A DNA stretch of 64,000 nucleotides, from assembly GCF_021117425.1 (NCBI RefSeq), contig NZ_CP088298.1, forward strand, positions 682,001-746,000, in the 5' to 3' direction. The translations under genes and the position numbers were made by a program. Each line of letters starts with the position of its first letter. The first letter of the stretch is position 1. The notes beneath the pieces were generated by a model. The model did not search any database. It saw only the letters and a program-made list of their open reading frames with translations, and was not told the origin of the DNA. This DNA comes from Brevibacterium zhoupengii. GTDB taxonomy: Bacteria; Actinomycetota; Actinomycetes; Actinomycetales; Brevibacteriaceae. Shown here piece by piece: positions 34,585 to 42,551 of the stretch.

Positions 34585-34963
34585 CGACGTGGTGCTCCAG
34601 TAGTTGTAGTGGTATCGGCAAGGAAATTTCGAAAAATTTCTCGCCAACAGTGTCTGAATTATGTTAGCAGTAGCGCCTTGAGCGAGATAGCTGATCTCGT
34701 CCGATCCGGAGTGGACTTCGGAGATTGAAAGTGGCTAGTCGAGTTAAACTGCGACTATCCCAGCAGCGCCGAGCAGAGAGCCGATTCTTCGAAGTACGAA
34801 GTATATTGACAGAATGCATGCATAAAAGACGTCCCTCATTGCAAGGTTTTTTATCCGCTGGTTTAAATGTGCTGTCCTAAAAGAGCGGGCTACTGATGCG
34901 TATTGCCGAATCAGCGTTTAATGCGCTTTGGTGGAAAATTGACTTATGGCAATTAACGCCGAA
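34585..34963. other. AT-rich intergenic region upstream of the second polymerase
   Basis: These 379 bases between two minus-strand genes contain no open frame with coding character on either strand. The sequence is AT-rich (for example around 34840-34980) and should hold the promoter of the downstream polymerase gene, but no -35/-10 pair could be placed with confidence. Confidence 0.5.
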
Positions 34964-37063
34964 TTAGGATTGGTATTGCTTTTCGGGCCAGTCGCCGCTG
35001 TTAAACGCGTACCGGTAGCTGTCGCTAATATGACCAATGTCGATAGCCCAGCGTCCAATTGATGAAAGCCGATGTGACAGTACAGTTCCGGCTGGCCCTA
35101 AACTAATCAGGATAAGTTCTGAAGAATCTTGCTCTAGTCGAGTTAGCAACCTGTCTATATCCGAAAAAGCGTTCTCCGGTCGAGATTCTATGATTGCAGC
35201 GGACGTCGCATTAGAGAAGAGCTCGGGGACTAGATCAAAGCTAGCACCTCGTCCAGTAACGACGGTTACTGATTTTCCATTCCAAACTTCCCTCCAGGCG
35301 TCTAGTCCAGCCTGACCTAGAGTTTCGAAGAATATCGGGCGGGATACGTGGCTGTTACCGTAAACTCCTCGGTGTTCGATCAGTTGTCTGAACTGGTCCC
35401 ACACATCACTCCACACCTCCGACCAGTGTTGTTCGCGATAAAAGTGGGGGAAGCCCACTAGGAGCTGACCCGTCTGATCTGCCAGCACAGCACGTAGGGA
35501 TTCGGCCAGCTGAGGGGAATTCTTTTGAAATTTCAGATTGTATTGAGGGCGCAACATTAACCGGATCTCTCCGTCACCGAATCTTGAAAAGCTGATTTGA
35601 CGATCGCGCAGTGAGTTAACGGTGTCTAAAAAGGAAAGTTGCTTCGTGTCGACAGTCGTCTGGATCTCTTCGAAGATCCTAGTCATTGAAGAGTTGCGAA
35701 TCACGTTCTGGGTATGGCGGTTGGTCTGCGACTCCCAGAGCAGTTTGGACGAAATCTCAAGTGACCTGTTCGCTGTGATCCGCATCGCCTTTAATTCAAC
35801 AAGCAAAGATTTCAGTAATTCGTTTTGGTCCTCATTCATTTGAAAAACTGCTTCCTGTTGATTTTCATTGTACAAATGCTTCGGAGAACGGAGCTGCGCG
35901 CATTGTTGTGGCTCCACGCCGACTCCGATTGCAGACAGGATCGATAGAAATAACGGCGAGAGATATAAGACTGTTCTATGATGGCTGTCGGCATTCATGC
36001 TGCTTGTTTTCCACACGTTGCAGTGAAATGTCTCAGGCAACATCTCTAATAGCTCTGACATTCCATCTGTGCAGTCTGGGTCTGAATTCGACGTTAATAT
36101 GTGTAGGTTAGTGTGGTGGTCTGGGCGGTTGTCTAGATTCAAAGCCTCTTTGCGAATAATTGAATCCAGAATGGCGGTGTCCTTGTCCTCTCCAAGGATG
36201 CCGGCAAGTATTTCCGGCCGGTTATTGCTAAGATAGCGGGATACTAAGAGTTGGGGCGCCAGTGCAACTATGTTTTTTGCTCGTAGTCTTAGGCCGTACG
36301 CAATTGCCGCTGTCCCTCCCTTTGACATTCCTGCAATTGTAACGTCCTGCATTTTAAATCCATGAGTTTTGCAATACTCTAAAAGAAACCGAGTAGTCGC
36401 TTCGAAGATATCCAGAGAACCAGACCACATTAAATTATAAGAATATTGTTTTTTAGACTCATCGTTGATGAAGAGTAAATGAGCCCTGTTTGAATTCATT
36501 GAGGTGCCATTTGGTCCATCAAAATCCAGCCATTTGCGATTCGTTCGGATTGAAGAGAAGACGACGATTAGTTCAGAGCTATCCTTTCTGGCGTTTCGTT
36601 CGCTGTACTCTACAATCTCGCCAGTGATCGCGTCAGTCCACCTGACTGTATTGTGTAAACCAGAATCTATGGCCTTACGGATTTTTTCAATAATTTTCGA
36701 AATCTCTTTGGAGCAATGTTCCTCTGGTGTGTTGGCGGTAAGAATGAGCTCTGCAATTCGGTACCGATTTGACTCTATTTTTCTGACATTGGATATTGTG
36801 GACCTGAGTATTCTCTCTACCTGCGACGAATATTGTTTGTTTCGTGATACTAGTTCAAGTTCACAACGGTTTGAGACTATCCGTAGATCAAAGGCGAGGT
36901 CAGCAAAATCTCGTTCCCAGGCGAACACGCTGGTGCGACCGGCCCATATCTTCTGGCCTGTCCATTTGTAATCAGTCAAGAGATCAGTCAGCCTAATATG
37001 GATTTCTATAAGGCTGGGTGTGTTATCTGGAAATGTTTGCCAACTCACTTGAGACACTTTCAT
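34964..37063 (-). CDS. Alpha/beta-hydrolase (Asp2-like) fused to GT-D glycosyltransferase domain
   Basis: This is a 699-residue protein. The N-terminal 380 residues have a hydrolase layout: a beta-rich lead, nucleophile elbow AGMSKGGTAA (near 245), candidate acid in SNSDPDCTDG (near 328) and candidate His in DSHHRTVLY (near 359). The C-terminal part from about 470 begins ISFSRFGDGEIRLM, the signature of the GT-D fold (DUF1792) glycosyltransferases described from streptococcal adhesin glycosylation. A helical linker (about 400-465) joins them. No ribosome site is clear before the ATG at 37063. A fusion of these two activities suggests coupled sugar transfer and acyl modification. Codon use is AT-rich. 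Confidence 0.72.
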   Translation of the reverse strand: MKVSQVSWQTFPDNTPSLIEIHIRLTDLLTDYKWTGQKIWAGRTSVFAWERDFADLAFDLRIVSNRCELELVSRNKQYSSQVERILRSTISNVRKIESNRYRIAELILTANTPEEHCSKEISKIIEKIRKAIDSGLHNTVRWTDAITGEIVEYSERNARKDSSELIVVFSSIRTNRKWLDFDGPNGTSMNSNRAHLLFINDESKKQYSYNLMWSGSLDIFEATTRFLLEYCKTHGFKMQDVTIAGMSKGGTAAIAYGLRLRAKNIVALAPQLLVSRYLSNNRPEILAGILGEDKDTAILDSIIRKEALNLDNRPDHHTNLHILTSNSDPDCTDGMSELLEMLPETFHCNVWKTSSMNADSHHRTVLYLSPLFLSILSAIGVGVEPQQCAQLRSPKHLYNENQQEAVFQMNEDQNELLKSLLVELKAMRITANRSLEISSKLLWESQTNRHTQNVIRNSSMTRIFEEIQTTVDTKQLSFLDTVNSLRDRQISFSRFGDGEIRLMLRPQYNLKFQKNSPQLAESLRAVLADQTGQLLVGFPHFYREQHWSEVWSDVWDQFRQLIEHRGVYGNSHVSRPIFFETLGQAGLDAWREVWNGKSVTVVTGRGASFDLVPELFSNATSAAIIESRPENAFSDIDRLLTRLEQDSSELILISLGPAGTVLSHRLSSIGRWAIDIGHISDSYRYAFNSGDWPEKQYQS

Positions 37064-37091
37064 TCTTGAGGAAAAGTTGCTTGATCAGAAT

Positions 37092-38579
37092 TCAACGTAG
37101 CTTCCATCGCCAGTCGTAGTACTTGTCTGGGTGACGCCAGTTGCTGCCGTATCTAAGGGATAGGAAATCCTCGGCGTGTTTAGGAATTGCAATCTTGATA
37201 CCGTCAATGCTTATGCTATTTCCAGTCTCAAACCACTCGCTGGGAATTTCTCGGAGTTTCATGTTCTCCATGTGTACAGTAGCTATTCTGTCATTTATCC
37301 ATAGTCCGAATAGGTCAATATTCGCCGTTACGCTGGGTTTGGTGACATGGGAGTTGAAGTACTGTCCGTTGGCGTGGACATTCCAACCGCGTCCCTTCAG
37401 GTAGTCGCGGAGTTCGTCCAGTTTTGTTATGTACTCGGCTTTAGAAGACGCATGAATGGGGGCAAAGACATCGAAATCGTCATCATGTTCAATGAGGTGT
37501 CCCGTTCGCACGCCACCGAGAAGGCTGCCGTATGCGGCCAACAGAGTTGACTGGTTGTAAGAGTGGAGGTCGGAAGCGAGGTCTTTTACGAGTCTTCTTA
37601 GTTCCGGGAGCTTCTTTTTAAGTTCGCCTTTAGGGCTGAGGCCATGGTGTAGGAGCTGCATGGCACTTGCGCCGATGCTTTTCGTGGCCCTATTGATTTC
37701 TGACTCGAGTCTCTCCAGGTGCTCGCGAGTTGGCAGAACAAATTCGAAGTTTCTGTATGCTGAGCGTGCACCGGGCATCTCATGGACCTGTGCGCAAAGT
37801 ATGTAGGCTAGGAGGAACCAATCGTCTCCTTGCAACTCGTGCCAACTATTCGGTGCTCTCTTTGTCGGTATCAGTGCGCACAGAGAATTTCGCACAGCTC
37901 GATTAGGTAGCGGCATGCCCATTTTTACCCGTTCGACCACCGCACGCACGGTGTTATTTCTCCATCGTCTGGCCTCAGCAACATTTTGGATTTCCTCGTT
38001 TGCCACATCGCCGCCTGCAATAGCGGAAACGTCGTCTAATACTGTGGCTCGGTGGGCCTTGGACGTCGAATCATAGAGGACGCACTCCTTGGATTCTGCG
38101 TCTTCTATTGTGACTCGAATGGCTCGAGAACGGAGGCCAAGGCTATCTGCTCGGTTGAAAATTTGGAGAGCATCAATCTGGATTGGTTCTTTGAGATTGA
38201 TCTGCCACCACGGGTTCTTTTCCCGCATCGTGTGGAGGTTCTCCAGACTTGAGAGGCCTTGAGGTAGATAATTGTTCTCTTTCCTTACTGAACTTTGCAG
38301 AATCTCGATCTGATCGTCATCAAGATGAACTACTTTCCCGGATTTCCGGGCGAGGATGCCGCGCAAGTTCAGAAAGTCTGCTTCGTTGTCAGTTCTCGCG
38401 ATAGTGACTCGAGCTATTGTTCCATGGTGGGGGAGGTCTAGTCGATCAAACCAATTTCCACCGAAGTACCCGATCGATGGTGTAGTCTCGTTCGCCAGGT
38501 TCGATAGCGGTTGAAGATCCTTAACTTTGGGCAATTGACCTGGCTCCTGTTGGCCTAGCGGGACGGTCTCGGTCGTCAC
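37092..38579 (-). CDS. LicD family phosphotransferase with discoidin-like N-terminal domain
   Basis: This is a 495-residue protein. The C-terminal part (about 335-490) has the LicD nucleotidyltransferase-like motif LLAAYGSLLGGVRTGHLIEH followed by DDDFDVF, used to place phosphocholine or a similar phospho-group on teichoic acids and glycans. The N-terminal part (about 40-175) resembles an F5/8 type C (discoidin) carbohydrate-binding domain, ending with WWQINLKEPIQIDALQIFNR. The predicted start is GTG at 38579 with no obvious ribosome site. It lies 28 bases before the hydrolase-GT-D fusion gene on the same strand, so they are probably one transcript. Confidence 0.8.
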   Translation of the reverse strand: MTTETVPLGQQEPGQLPKVKDLQPLSNLANETTPSIGYFGGNWFDRLDLPHHGTIARVTIARTDNEADFLNLRGILARKSGKVVHLDDDQIEILQSSVRKENNYLPQGLSSLENLHTMREKNPWWQINLKEPIQIDALQIFNRADSLGLRSRAIRVTIEDAESKECVLYDSTSKAHRATVLDDVSAIAGGDVANEEIQNVAEARRWRNNTVRAVVERVKMGMPLPNRAVRNSLCALIPTKRAPNSWHELQGDDWFLLAYILCAQVHEMPGARSAYRNFEFVLPTREHLERLESEINRATKSIGASAMQLLHHGLSPKGELKKKLPELRRLVKDLASDLHSYNQSTLLAAYGSLLGGVRTGHLIEHDDDFDVFAPIHASSKAEYITKLDELRDYLKGRGWNVHANGQYFNSHVTKPSVTANIDLFGLWINDRIATVHMENMKLREIPSEWFETGNSISIDGIKIAIPKHAEDFLSLRYGSNWRHPDKYYDWRWKLR

Positions 38580-38776
38580 TAGCTGGGGTATCGCTTAGCG
38601 TGACATACCGCGAATAGCAAAAGTGTTTCTTAGTATATTACTCGTCGCATCTTGACCGAGCCCAGGCCTGGTGCGTTGGATTCCGCCGGTGAAATCGTGG
38701 GCTCGATTAGTTGGTTTTATGCGTCGGTTTGCTGGGGATGGTCACCCTGACTTGGTTAGGCGGACATCTTCTCGGA

Positions 38777-39565
38777 CTAGTCGATATTTTTGCCTAGAGT
38801 GATCGACCACGGCTCATAGGGTTCGATCAGATTGTCTTTAATTCGATCGATCAATGTTTCAATCGCTCTTAGGTCCTGATTGAAAACTTGCGTTGGCTCG
38901 TAGTTCCACCAGCGAGAGTCGATCAATGCTGTACATAACTCATCGGTGAAACGGCGTCGAATGGGTTGAGCTGGGTTGCCTCCGACGATTGTGTAGGGAG
39001 CCACGTCTTTGGTTACGAGCGATCCAGCGGCTATGACTGCTCCAGTGCCGATTCGTATCCTTGGCGAGAGCACGACATTAGATCCAATCCACACATCATG
39101 CTCGATTATGGGAAAAGCTGTGGGTCGGACTGGAAAGGTCTTTGAGTGCTCGTGCAGCTGAGGAGTCATATGTTCCGAAAAGAGCTTGTTGCGCGGTCTG
39201 AAAGTAATTGCGGACGAGGTGATTGTGTCGGTTGGATGAGTGGAATCGAGGATCTTGAGGCCAGTTGAGATTGAACAGTATCGACCTATGCTGACCTCGT
39301 GAGGTAACGCCGAGTATGTGTAGGAGAACGAGCCAATAGAATTGAAACCTGAAGCACTGCCTCCTCCAACTAGTCCTCGGTACGGCCCCCCGTATAGTGC
39401 GGAATTCTGTTCTAGAGTGACCGGCGAGGGCAAGCTGACTTCAGTGTCTTCTTTGACCCAGCCGTACCTCCCGTCCTGGAGGGGAGGAGAGTTGTATCTG
39501 AAGAAGACCTTGTGTCGGTAGAGATCCTCCAGGATCTCTGATGTGAGCTGTGCTTTATAGGTCAT
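38777..39565 (-). CDS. CatB-like O-acetyltransferase (left-handed beta-helix)
   Basis: This is a 262-residue protein. From about residue 75 it shows hexapeptide repeats with the bend residues of the left-handed beta-helix, for example IGRYCSISTGLKIL, HDVWIGSNVVLSPRI and IGTGAVIAAGSLVTKDV, ending in the acetyl-CoA pocket segment PYTIVGGNPAQPIRRRF. The loop with DSTHPTD carries the likely catalytic His. This family O-acetylates sugars or antibiotics using acetyl-CoA; the setting points to polymer acetylation. It lies 197 bases upstream of the LicD gene on the same strand. Confidence 0.88.
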   Translation of the reverse strand: MTYKAQLTSEILEDLYRHKVFFRYNSPPLQDGRYGWVKEDTEVSLPSPVTLEQNSALYGGPYRGLVGGGSASGFNSIGSFSYTYSALPHEVSIGRYCSISTGLKILDSTHPTDTITSSAITFRPRNKLFSEHMTPQLHEHSKTFPVRPTAFPIIEHDVWIGSNVVLSPRIRIGTGAVIAAGSLVTKDVAPYTIVGGNPAQPIRRRFTDELCTALIDSRWWNYEPTQVFNQDLRAIETLIDRIKDNLIEPYEPWSITLGKNID

Positions 39566-39935
39566 GTACTGAGCTTAGCTGGGTCGCTTTGACGAGTCTT
39601 GCACGGAATAGTAGCTCGCTGATGTCACCAACCTCAACCAGCAGTTATTCTAGTATTTTCCTAGTGGTCAACACTTTAGGCAGCAATCTAGGACTCTACG
39701 GGCTCGCCTGAGGTTAGATTCTGCTGATTCCTCGTAAGCCTGGTCCTCCTTGGAGTAGTCACTGGTGCGGCCGGTGGTGACACCTTGAACGCCGACGACT
39801 TGTTGCGCCTTGGGCATCTTTTCAAGGAGACGTTGAGGGGGCGCCTATCGGTCACCAAACAGGTAGTTTCAGGCTTGCGCAGTGGTTTTAGAGCAATATA
39901 GTCAAGACTGTTGGTGATAAGAAGGGCTACGGTAG
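39566..39935. other. Divergent intergenic region between acetyltransferase and GH79-like lipoprotein genes
   Basis: This is a 370-base AT-rich region between divergent genes; it should hold promoters for both. Apart from the short minus-strand frame at 39668-39817 described separately, no gene is seen. No promoter elements could be assigned with confidence. Confidence 0.5.
39668..39817 (-). pseudogene. Short coding-like frame, possible gene remnant
   Basis: The minus strand reads MPKAQQVVGVQGVTTGRTSD and on for 49 codons to a TGA. Over its first 25 codons third positions are mostly G or C, as in the GC-rich genes of this genome, although the surrounding DNA is AT-rich. The frame remains open a few codons upstream to a TAG. 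No ribosome site is evident. It may be the tail of a deleted native gene or a small real protein. No family recognised. Confidence 0.3.
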
Positions 39936-41525
39936 ATGTGGGCAAATACGGTGGTGATCGTTTCGTGTGCGATTGCTCTAGTAGTGACTGGCTGTACGGA
40001 TTCCGATCGCGACGGTGTAGTCCCAGAAAGTTCGAGCCGAACCTCAAAGCCGAGTCCGATGCCTACCGAATTCGAGCAGAATACTAAGGTAGATGTCAGC
40101 GGGAAATCTGCCTTCATCGTGGCGACAGCCGAGGAGACGCGTCGAGAACTGAGTCACGCCAATCTTGGTATTTCGTTTGAGTCAACAGATTTGGTCGACC
40201 CGCGGTTGGATCCGGGGCTATCGAATCTCGCCGGTCAGCTGGAATTTCTCGGTTCACCTTCTTTGCGCTTCGGGGGTAACTCACTTGACCGACGGACATT
40301 TTGGTCCTCGAACGGCGAGAGAACTAAGCACCCGGAGGAAGTAACCGTTACCCCAAGCGATCTCAAACGCTTAAAGAGGCTTGTCGATGTCACAGATTCC
40401 AAAGTAACTCTTGGGATTCCGCTAGGAACCTATGACCCGAAACGCGGAGCCGACATGGCTGCGCATGCGGTCGATATCCTCGGCGATTCCTTGGTCGGTC
40501 TTGCAATTGGGAATGAGCCGAACGGGTACACGGTTAAGGACGTGCCCAACGGGGCGGTTCGAGGCAAAGGGTGGAACAAGGAGGAGTACGTTAAGCAGCT
40601 CGAGGCGTATGCGAAGGCGATCCATGCGAAGCGACCTGATGCTCCCATCATCGGTCCCGACGTCTATGACGGCGAGTGGATGGACGCATTTGCCGATTCC
40701 GACGTCAAGAACAAGACCTCGATCTCGCAGCACTGGTATCAGCTCCCGGAATGCGGCTCCGGGAAGGTACCCGGACGCGGACCTCAAGCAGAGAATCTCA
40801 TTGATCCCTTGGCGAAGAAGTCAGCGAAGAAGAATATCGGTATCGGCAAGGAAAAGGCCGATGCGGCTGACCTGCCTCTTTGGTTGGAAGAAACCGGACC
40901 AACGAGCTGCCCCGGAACGAACGACACCTCATTGACCAACGCTTCCGCACTGTGGGCAGCCGACTACACGCTCTACGCTGCGCAACTTGGCGTGGAACGG
41001 ATGGCGATGCACTCCATGCTGGGTGCGTGCAATGGGGGAGCTCCGATGTCGCTTATCTGCGACCCAGCCGATCATGGGCAACAATCCGATACATTCGTTC
41101 CCCGCCCAAACATGCTGGGTCTCAGACTCGTCGTCCCGAGCATCGGTGGAACGTTCACCAAGACCTCGGTCAAGGGTGGTGGGAACATGAGTGCTTACAC
41201 CGTGTCGAAAGACAAGGGGAAGACGCTCGTGACGACGATCGTCAACGCCAACGACGCGGCGGAGGTTGGTGGCAATCCGGTGACGCTGAAGATGCCGTCA
41301 GGATTTTCGGTGGACAAGGCTTCGCAGGTGTACGGGCCGTCCAATGATGCGAAAAGTGCGACGAAAGTGATTCCGGCCAACCCGTTGCCGGATTCGATCC
41401 CTTACAGCGGCCCGAAGAAGACTGGCAGTGCGAGTGCGTCAGCGAGCCCGGGTGCTAACGATGACGAGCTCAATATTGATATCGCAGGCAGCTCGGTGAC
41501 TGTCTTCATCATGCGCAAGAAGTAG
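39936..41525 (+). CDS. Secreted GH79-like glycoside hydrolase lipoprotein
   Basis: This is a 529-residue protein. A short hydrophobic signal ends in a lipobox (VVTGC, Cys 20), followed by a Ser/Pro-rich linker, so it should be anchored on the outer membrane face. The body fits a GH-A clan TIM barrel of the GH79 (beta-glucuronidase/heparanase-like) group: SLRFGGNSLDRRTFW near the start, IGNEPNGY near 190 with the acid/base Glu, and LWLEETGPTSC near 316 with the nucleophile Glu. A beta-sandwich C-terminal domain follows. Given the uronic-acid genes (wecB/wecC), it may cut or trim the surface polymer. An in-frame TAG just before the ATG fixes the longest start. Confidence 0.8.
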   Translation: MWANTVVIVSCAIALVVTGCTDSDRDGVVPESSSRTSKPSPMPTEFEQNTKVDVSGKSAFIVATAEETRRELSHANLGISFESTDLVDPRLDPGLSNLAGQLEFLGSPSLRFGGNSLDRRTFWSSNGERTKHPEEVTVTPSDLKRLKRLVDVTDSKVTLGIPLGTYDPKRGADMAAHAVDILGDSLVGLAIGNEPNGYTVKDVPNGAVRGKGWNKEEYVKQLEAYAKAIHAKRPDAPIIGPDVYDGEWMDAFADSDVKNKTSISQHWYQLPECGSGKVPGRGPQAENLIDPLAKKSAKKNIGIGKEKADAADLPLWLEETGPTSCPGTNDTSLTNASALWAADYTLYAAQLGVERMAMHSMLGACNGGAPMSLICDPADHGQQSDTFVPRPNMLGLRLVVPSIGGTFTKTSVKGGGNMSAYTVSKDKGKTLVTTIVNANDAAEVGGNPVTLKMPSGFSVDKASQVYGPSNDAKSATKVIPANPLPDSIPYSGPKKTGSASASASPGANDDELNIDIAGSSVTVFIMRKK

Positions 41526-41527
41526 GG

Positions 41528-42439
41528 TCAGTACCCCAGTGACACCAAGTACCGGAAGAAGTCGGGCAAGTCCTTGCCAGTCAGTGCGTCCTTGAGCGCA
41601 GGCATGGCTTCGGCATCGAAGTCGATGATGACGGTACCGTCGTCTTCGCGGCGCGAAGTCGTTGGAATGGTGACCACAGCTGTGTCATCTGATTCAAGTT
41701 GGCGGAGGGTATTGGCGATCTTGCCAAGCTCCAGAGTCGTCAGCCCCGCATCATGGTGGATGCCGCTGGCGAAATGACCGAGCACTGTTGCGCCCTTGTT
41801 GGGATCCTTTGCCAGGCCGCTTGTCTTGAGGGCCTGGATGAGGGCACGTAGTGCAGCTCTTTGATTGCGGGTGCGTGTTTGGCCGGCGTCGTCGATCGGA
41901 TCGGCCGTGGTGAAGATTCCCGCCGTGTCGGCGGTGAGATGGTTGGTGCCCTCGATGAAGTCGGTGCCGCCTGCAGAGAATTCTGCGCGGCTGTAGACGG
42001 GAAGGCCGCCGAGTTCGGTGATGACCTGGCCCAGTGCTGCCGATTCGAGTTCGGCGACGTGATCGATGCGCACACCGAGGATGTCTTCGACCATGGCGAC
42101 GATGACCTGCCCACCGCCTTCATCGGCGATGGCGGCGAAGGTCAGACCTGATTCGATCCGCGCCGAAGGGTTGAGCGTCATCACGGCTGCGAAGTCATTG
42201 GCTTCAGGGATATGGATGATGGCGAAGGTGTCACCCTGGCTGGTGGTCTCATGTGCCTGACCGGGATGCGTGATCCGCAGCAGGAGAGAGCGAGCCTCGG
42301 TGGTGCCGGGGCGGATGTCATCGGGTGGGAAGATCGCCTCGTCGGGCAGGATGCGGGAGGCATCGTCGAACTCGGCTCGGGCGCTGTTGAGGTCCTTGAT
42401 CGAACCTACTGCCGAGACCATCTTCTTCAGCTTCGCCAT
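41528..42439 (-). CDS. Divergent LCP-like (LytR-CpsA-Psr) protein lacking a membrane anchor
   Basis: This is a 303-residue protein. Residues 69-245 follow the LCP order: GDTFAIIHIPEA (like the usual start of the fold), VEDILGVRIDHVAEL (116-131), ELGGLPVYS (142-150) and TRTRNQRAALRALIQAL (188-204). LCP enzymes attach wall polymers to peptidoglycan from undecaprenyl carriers. Here the N-terminal membrane segment is missing and the usual SIPRD arginine is replaced by a TLNPSAR stretch, so it may be non-catalytic or act differently. It ends 2 bases from the convergent GH79-like gene. RBS GGGAGAC upstream of the ATG. Confidence 0.6.
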   Translation of the reverse strand: MAKLKKMVSAVGSIKDLNSARAEFDDASRILPDEAIFPPDDIRPGTTEARSLLLRITHPGQAHETTSQGDTFAIIHIPEANDFAAVMTLNPSARIESGLTFAAIADEGGGQVIVAMVEDILGVRIDHVAELESAALGQVITELGGLPVYSRAEFSAGGTDFIEGTNHLTADTAGIFTTADPIDDAGQTRTRNQRAALRALIQALKTSGLAKDPNKGATVLGHFASGIHHDAGLTTLELGKIANTLRQLESDDTAVVTIPTTSRREDDGTVIIDFDAEAMPALKDALTGKDLPDFFRYLVSLGY

Positions 42440-42551
42440 CGCGGTGCGTCTCCCTCGGTGTGATCAGTACTTAGCCTGCAGTTTCAATCATAGCGGGGAC
42501 GAGGCAACAGATGTTGTTGGGTGGGTACGGGAGTGCAGGGCCACCTCGGCG

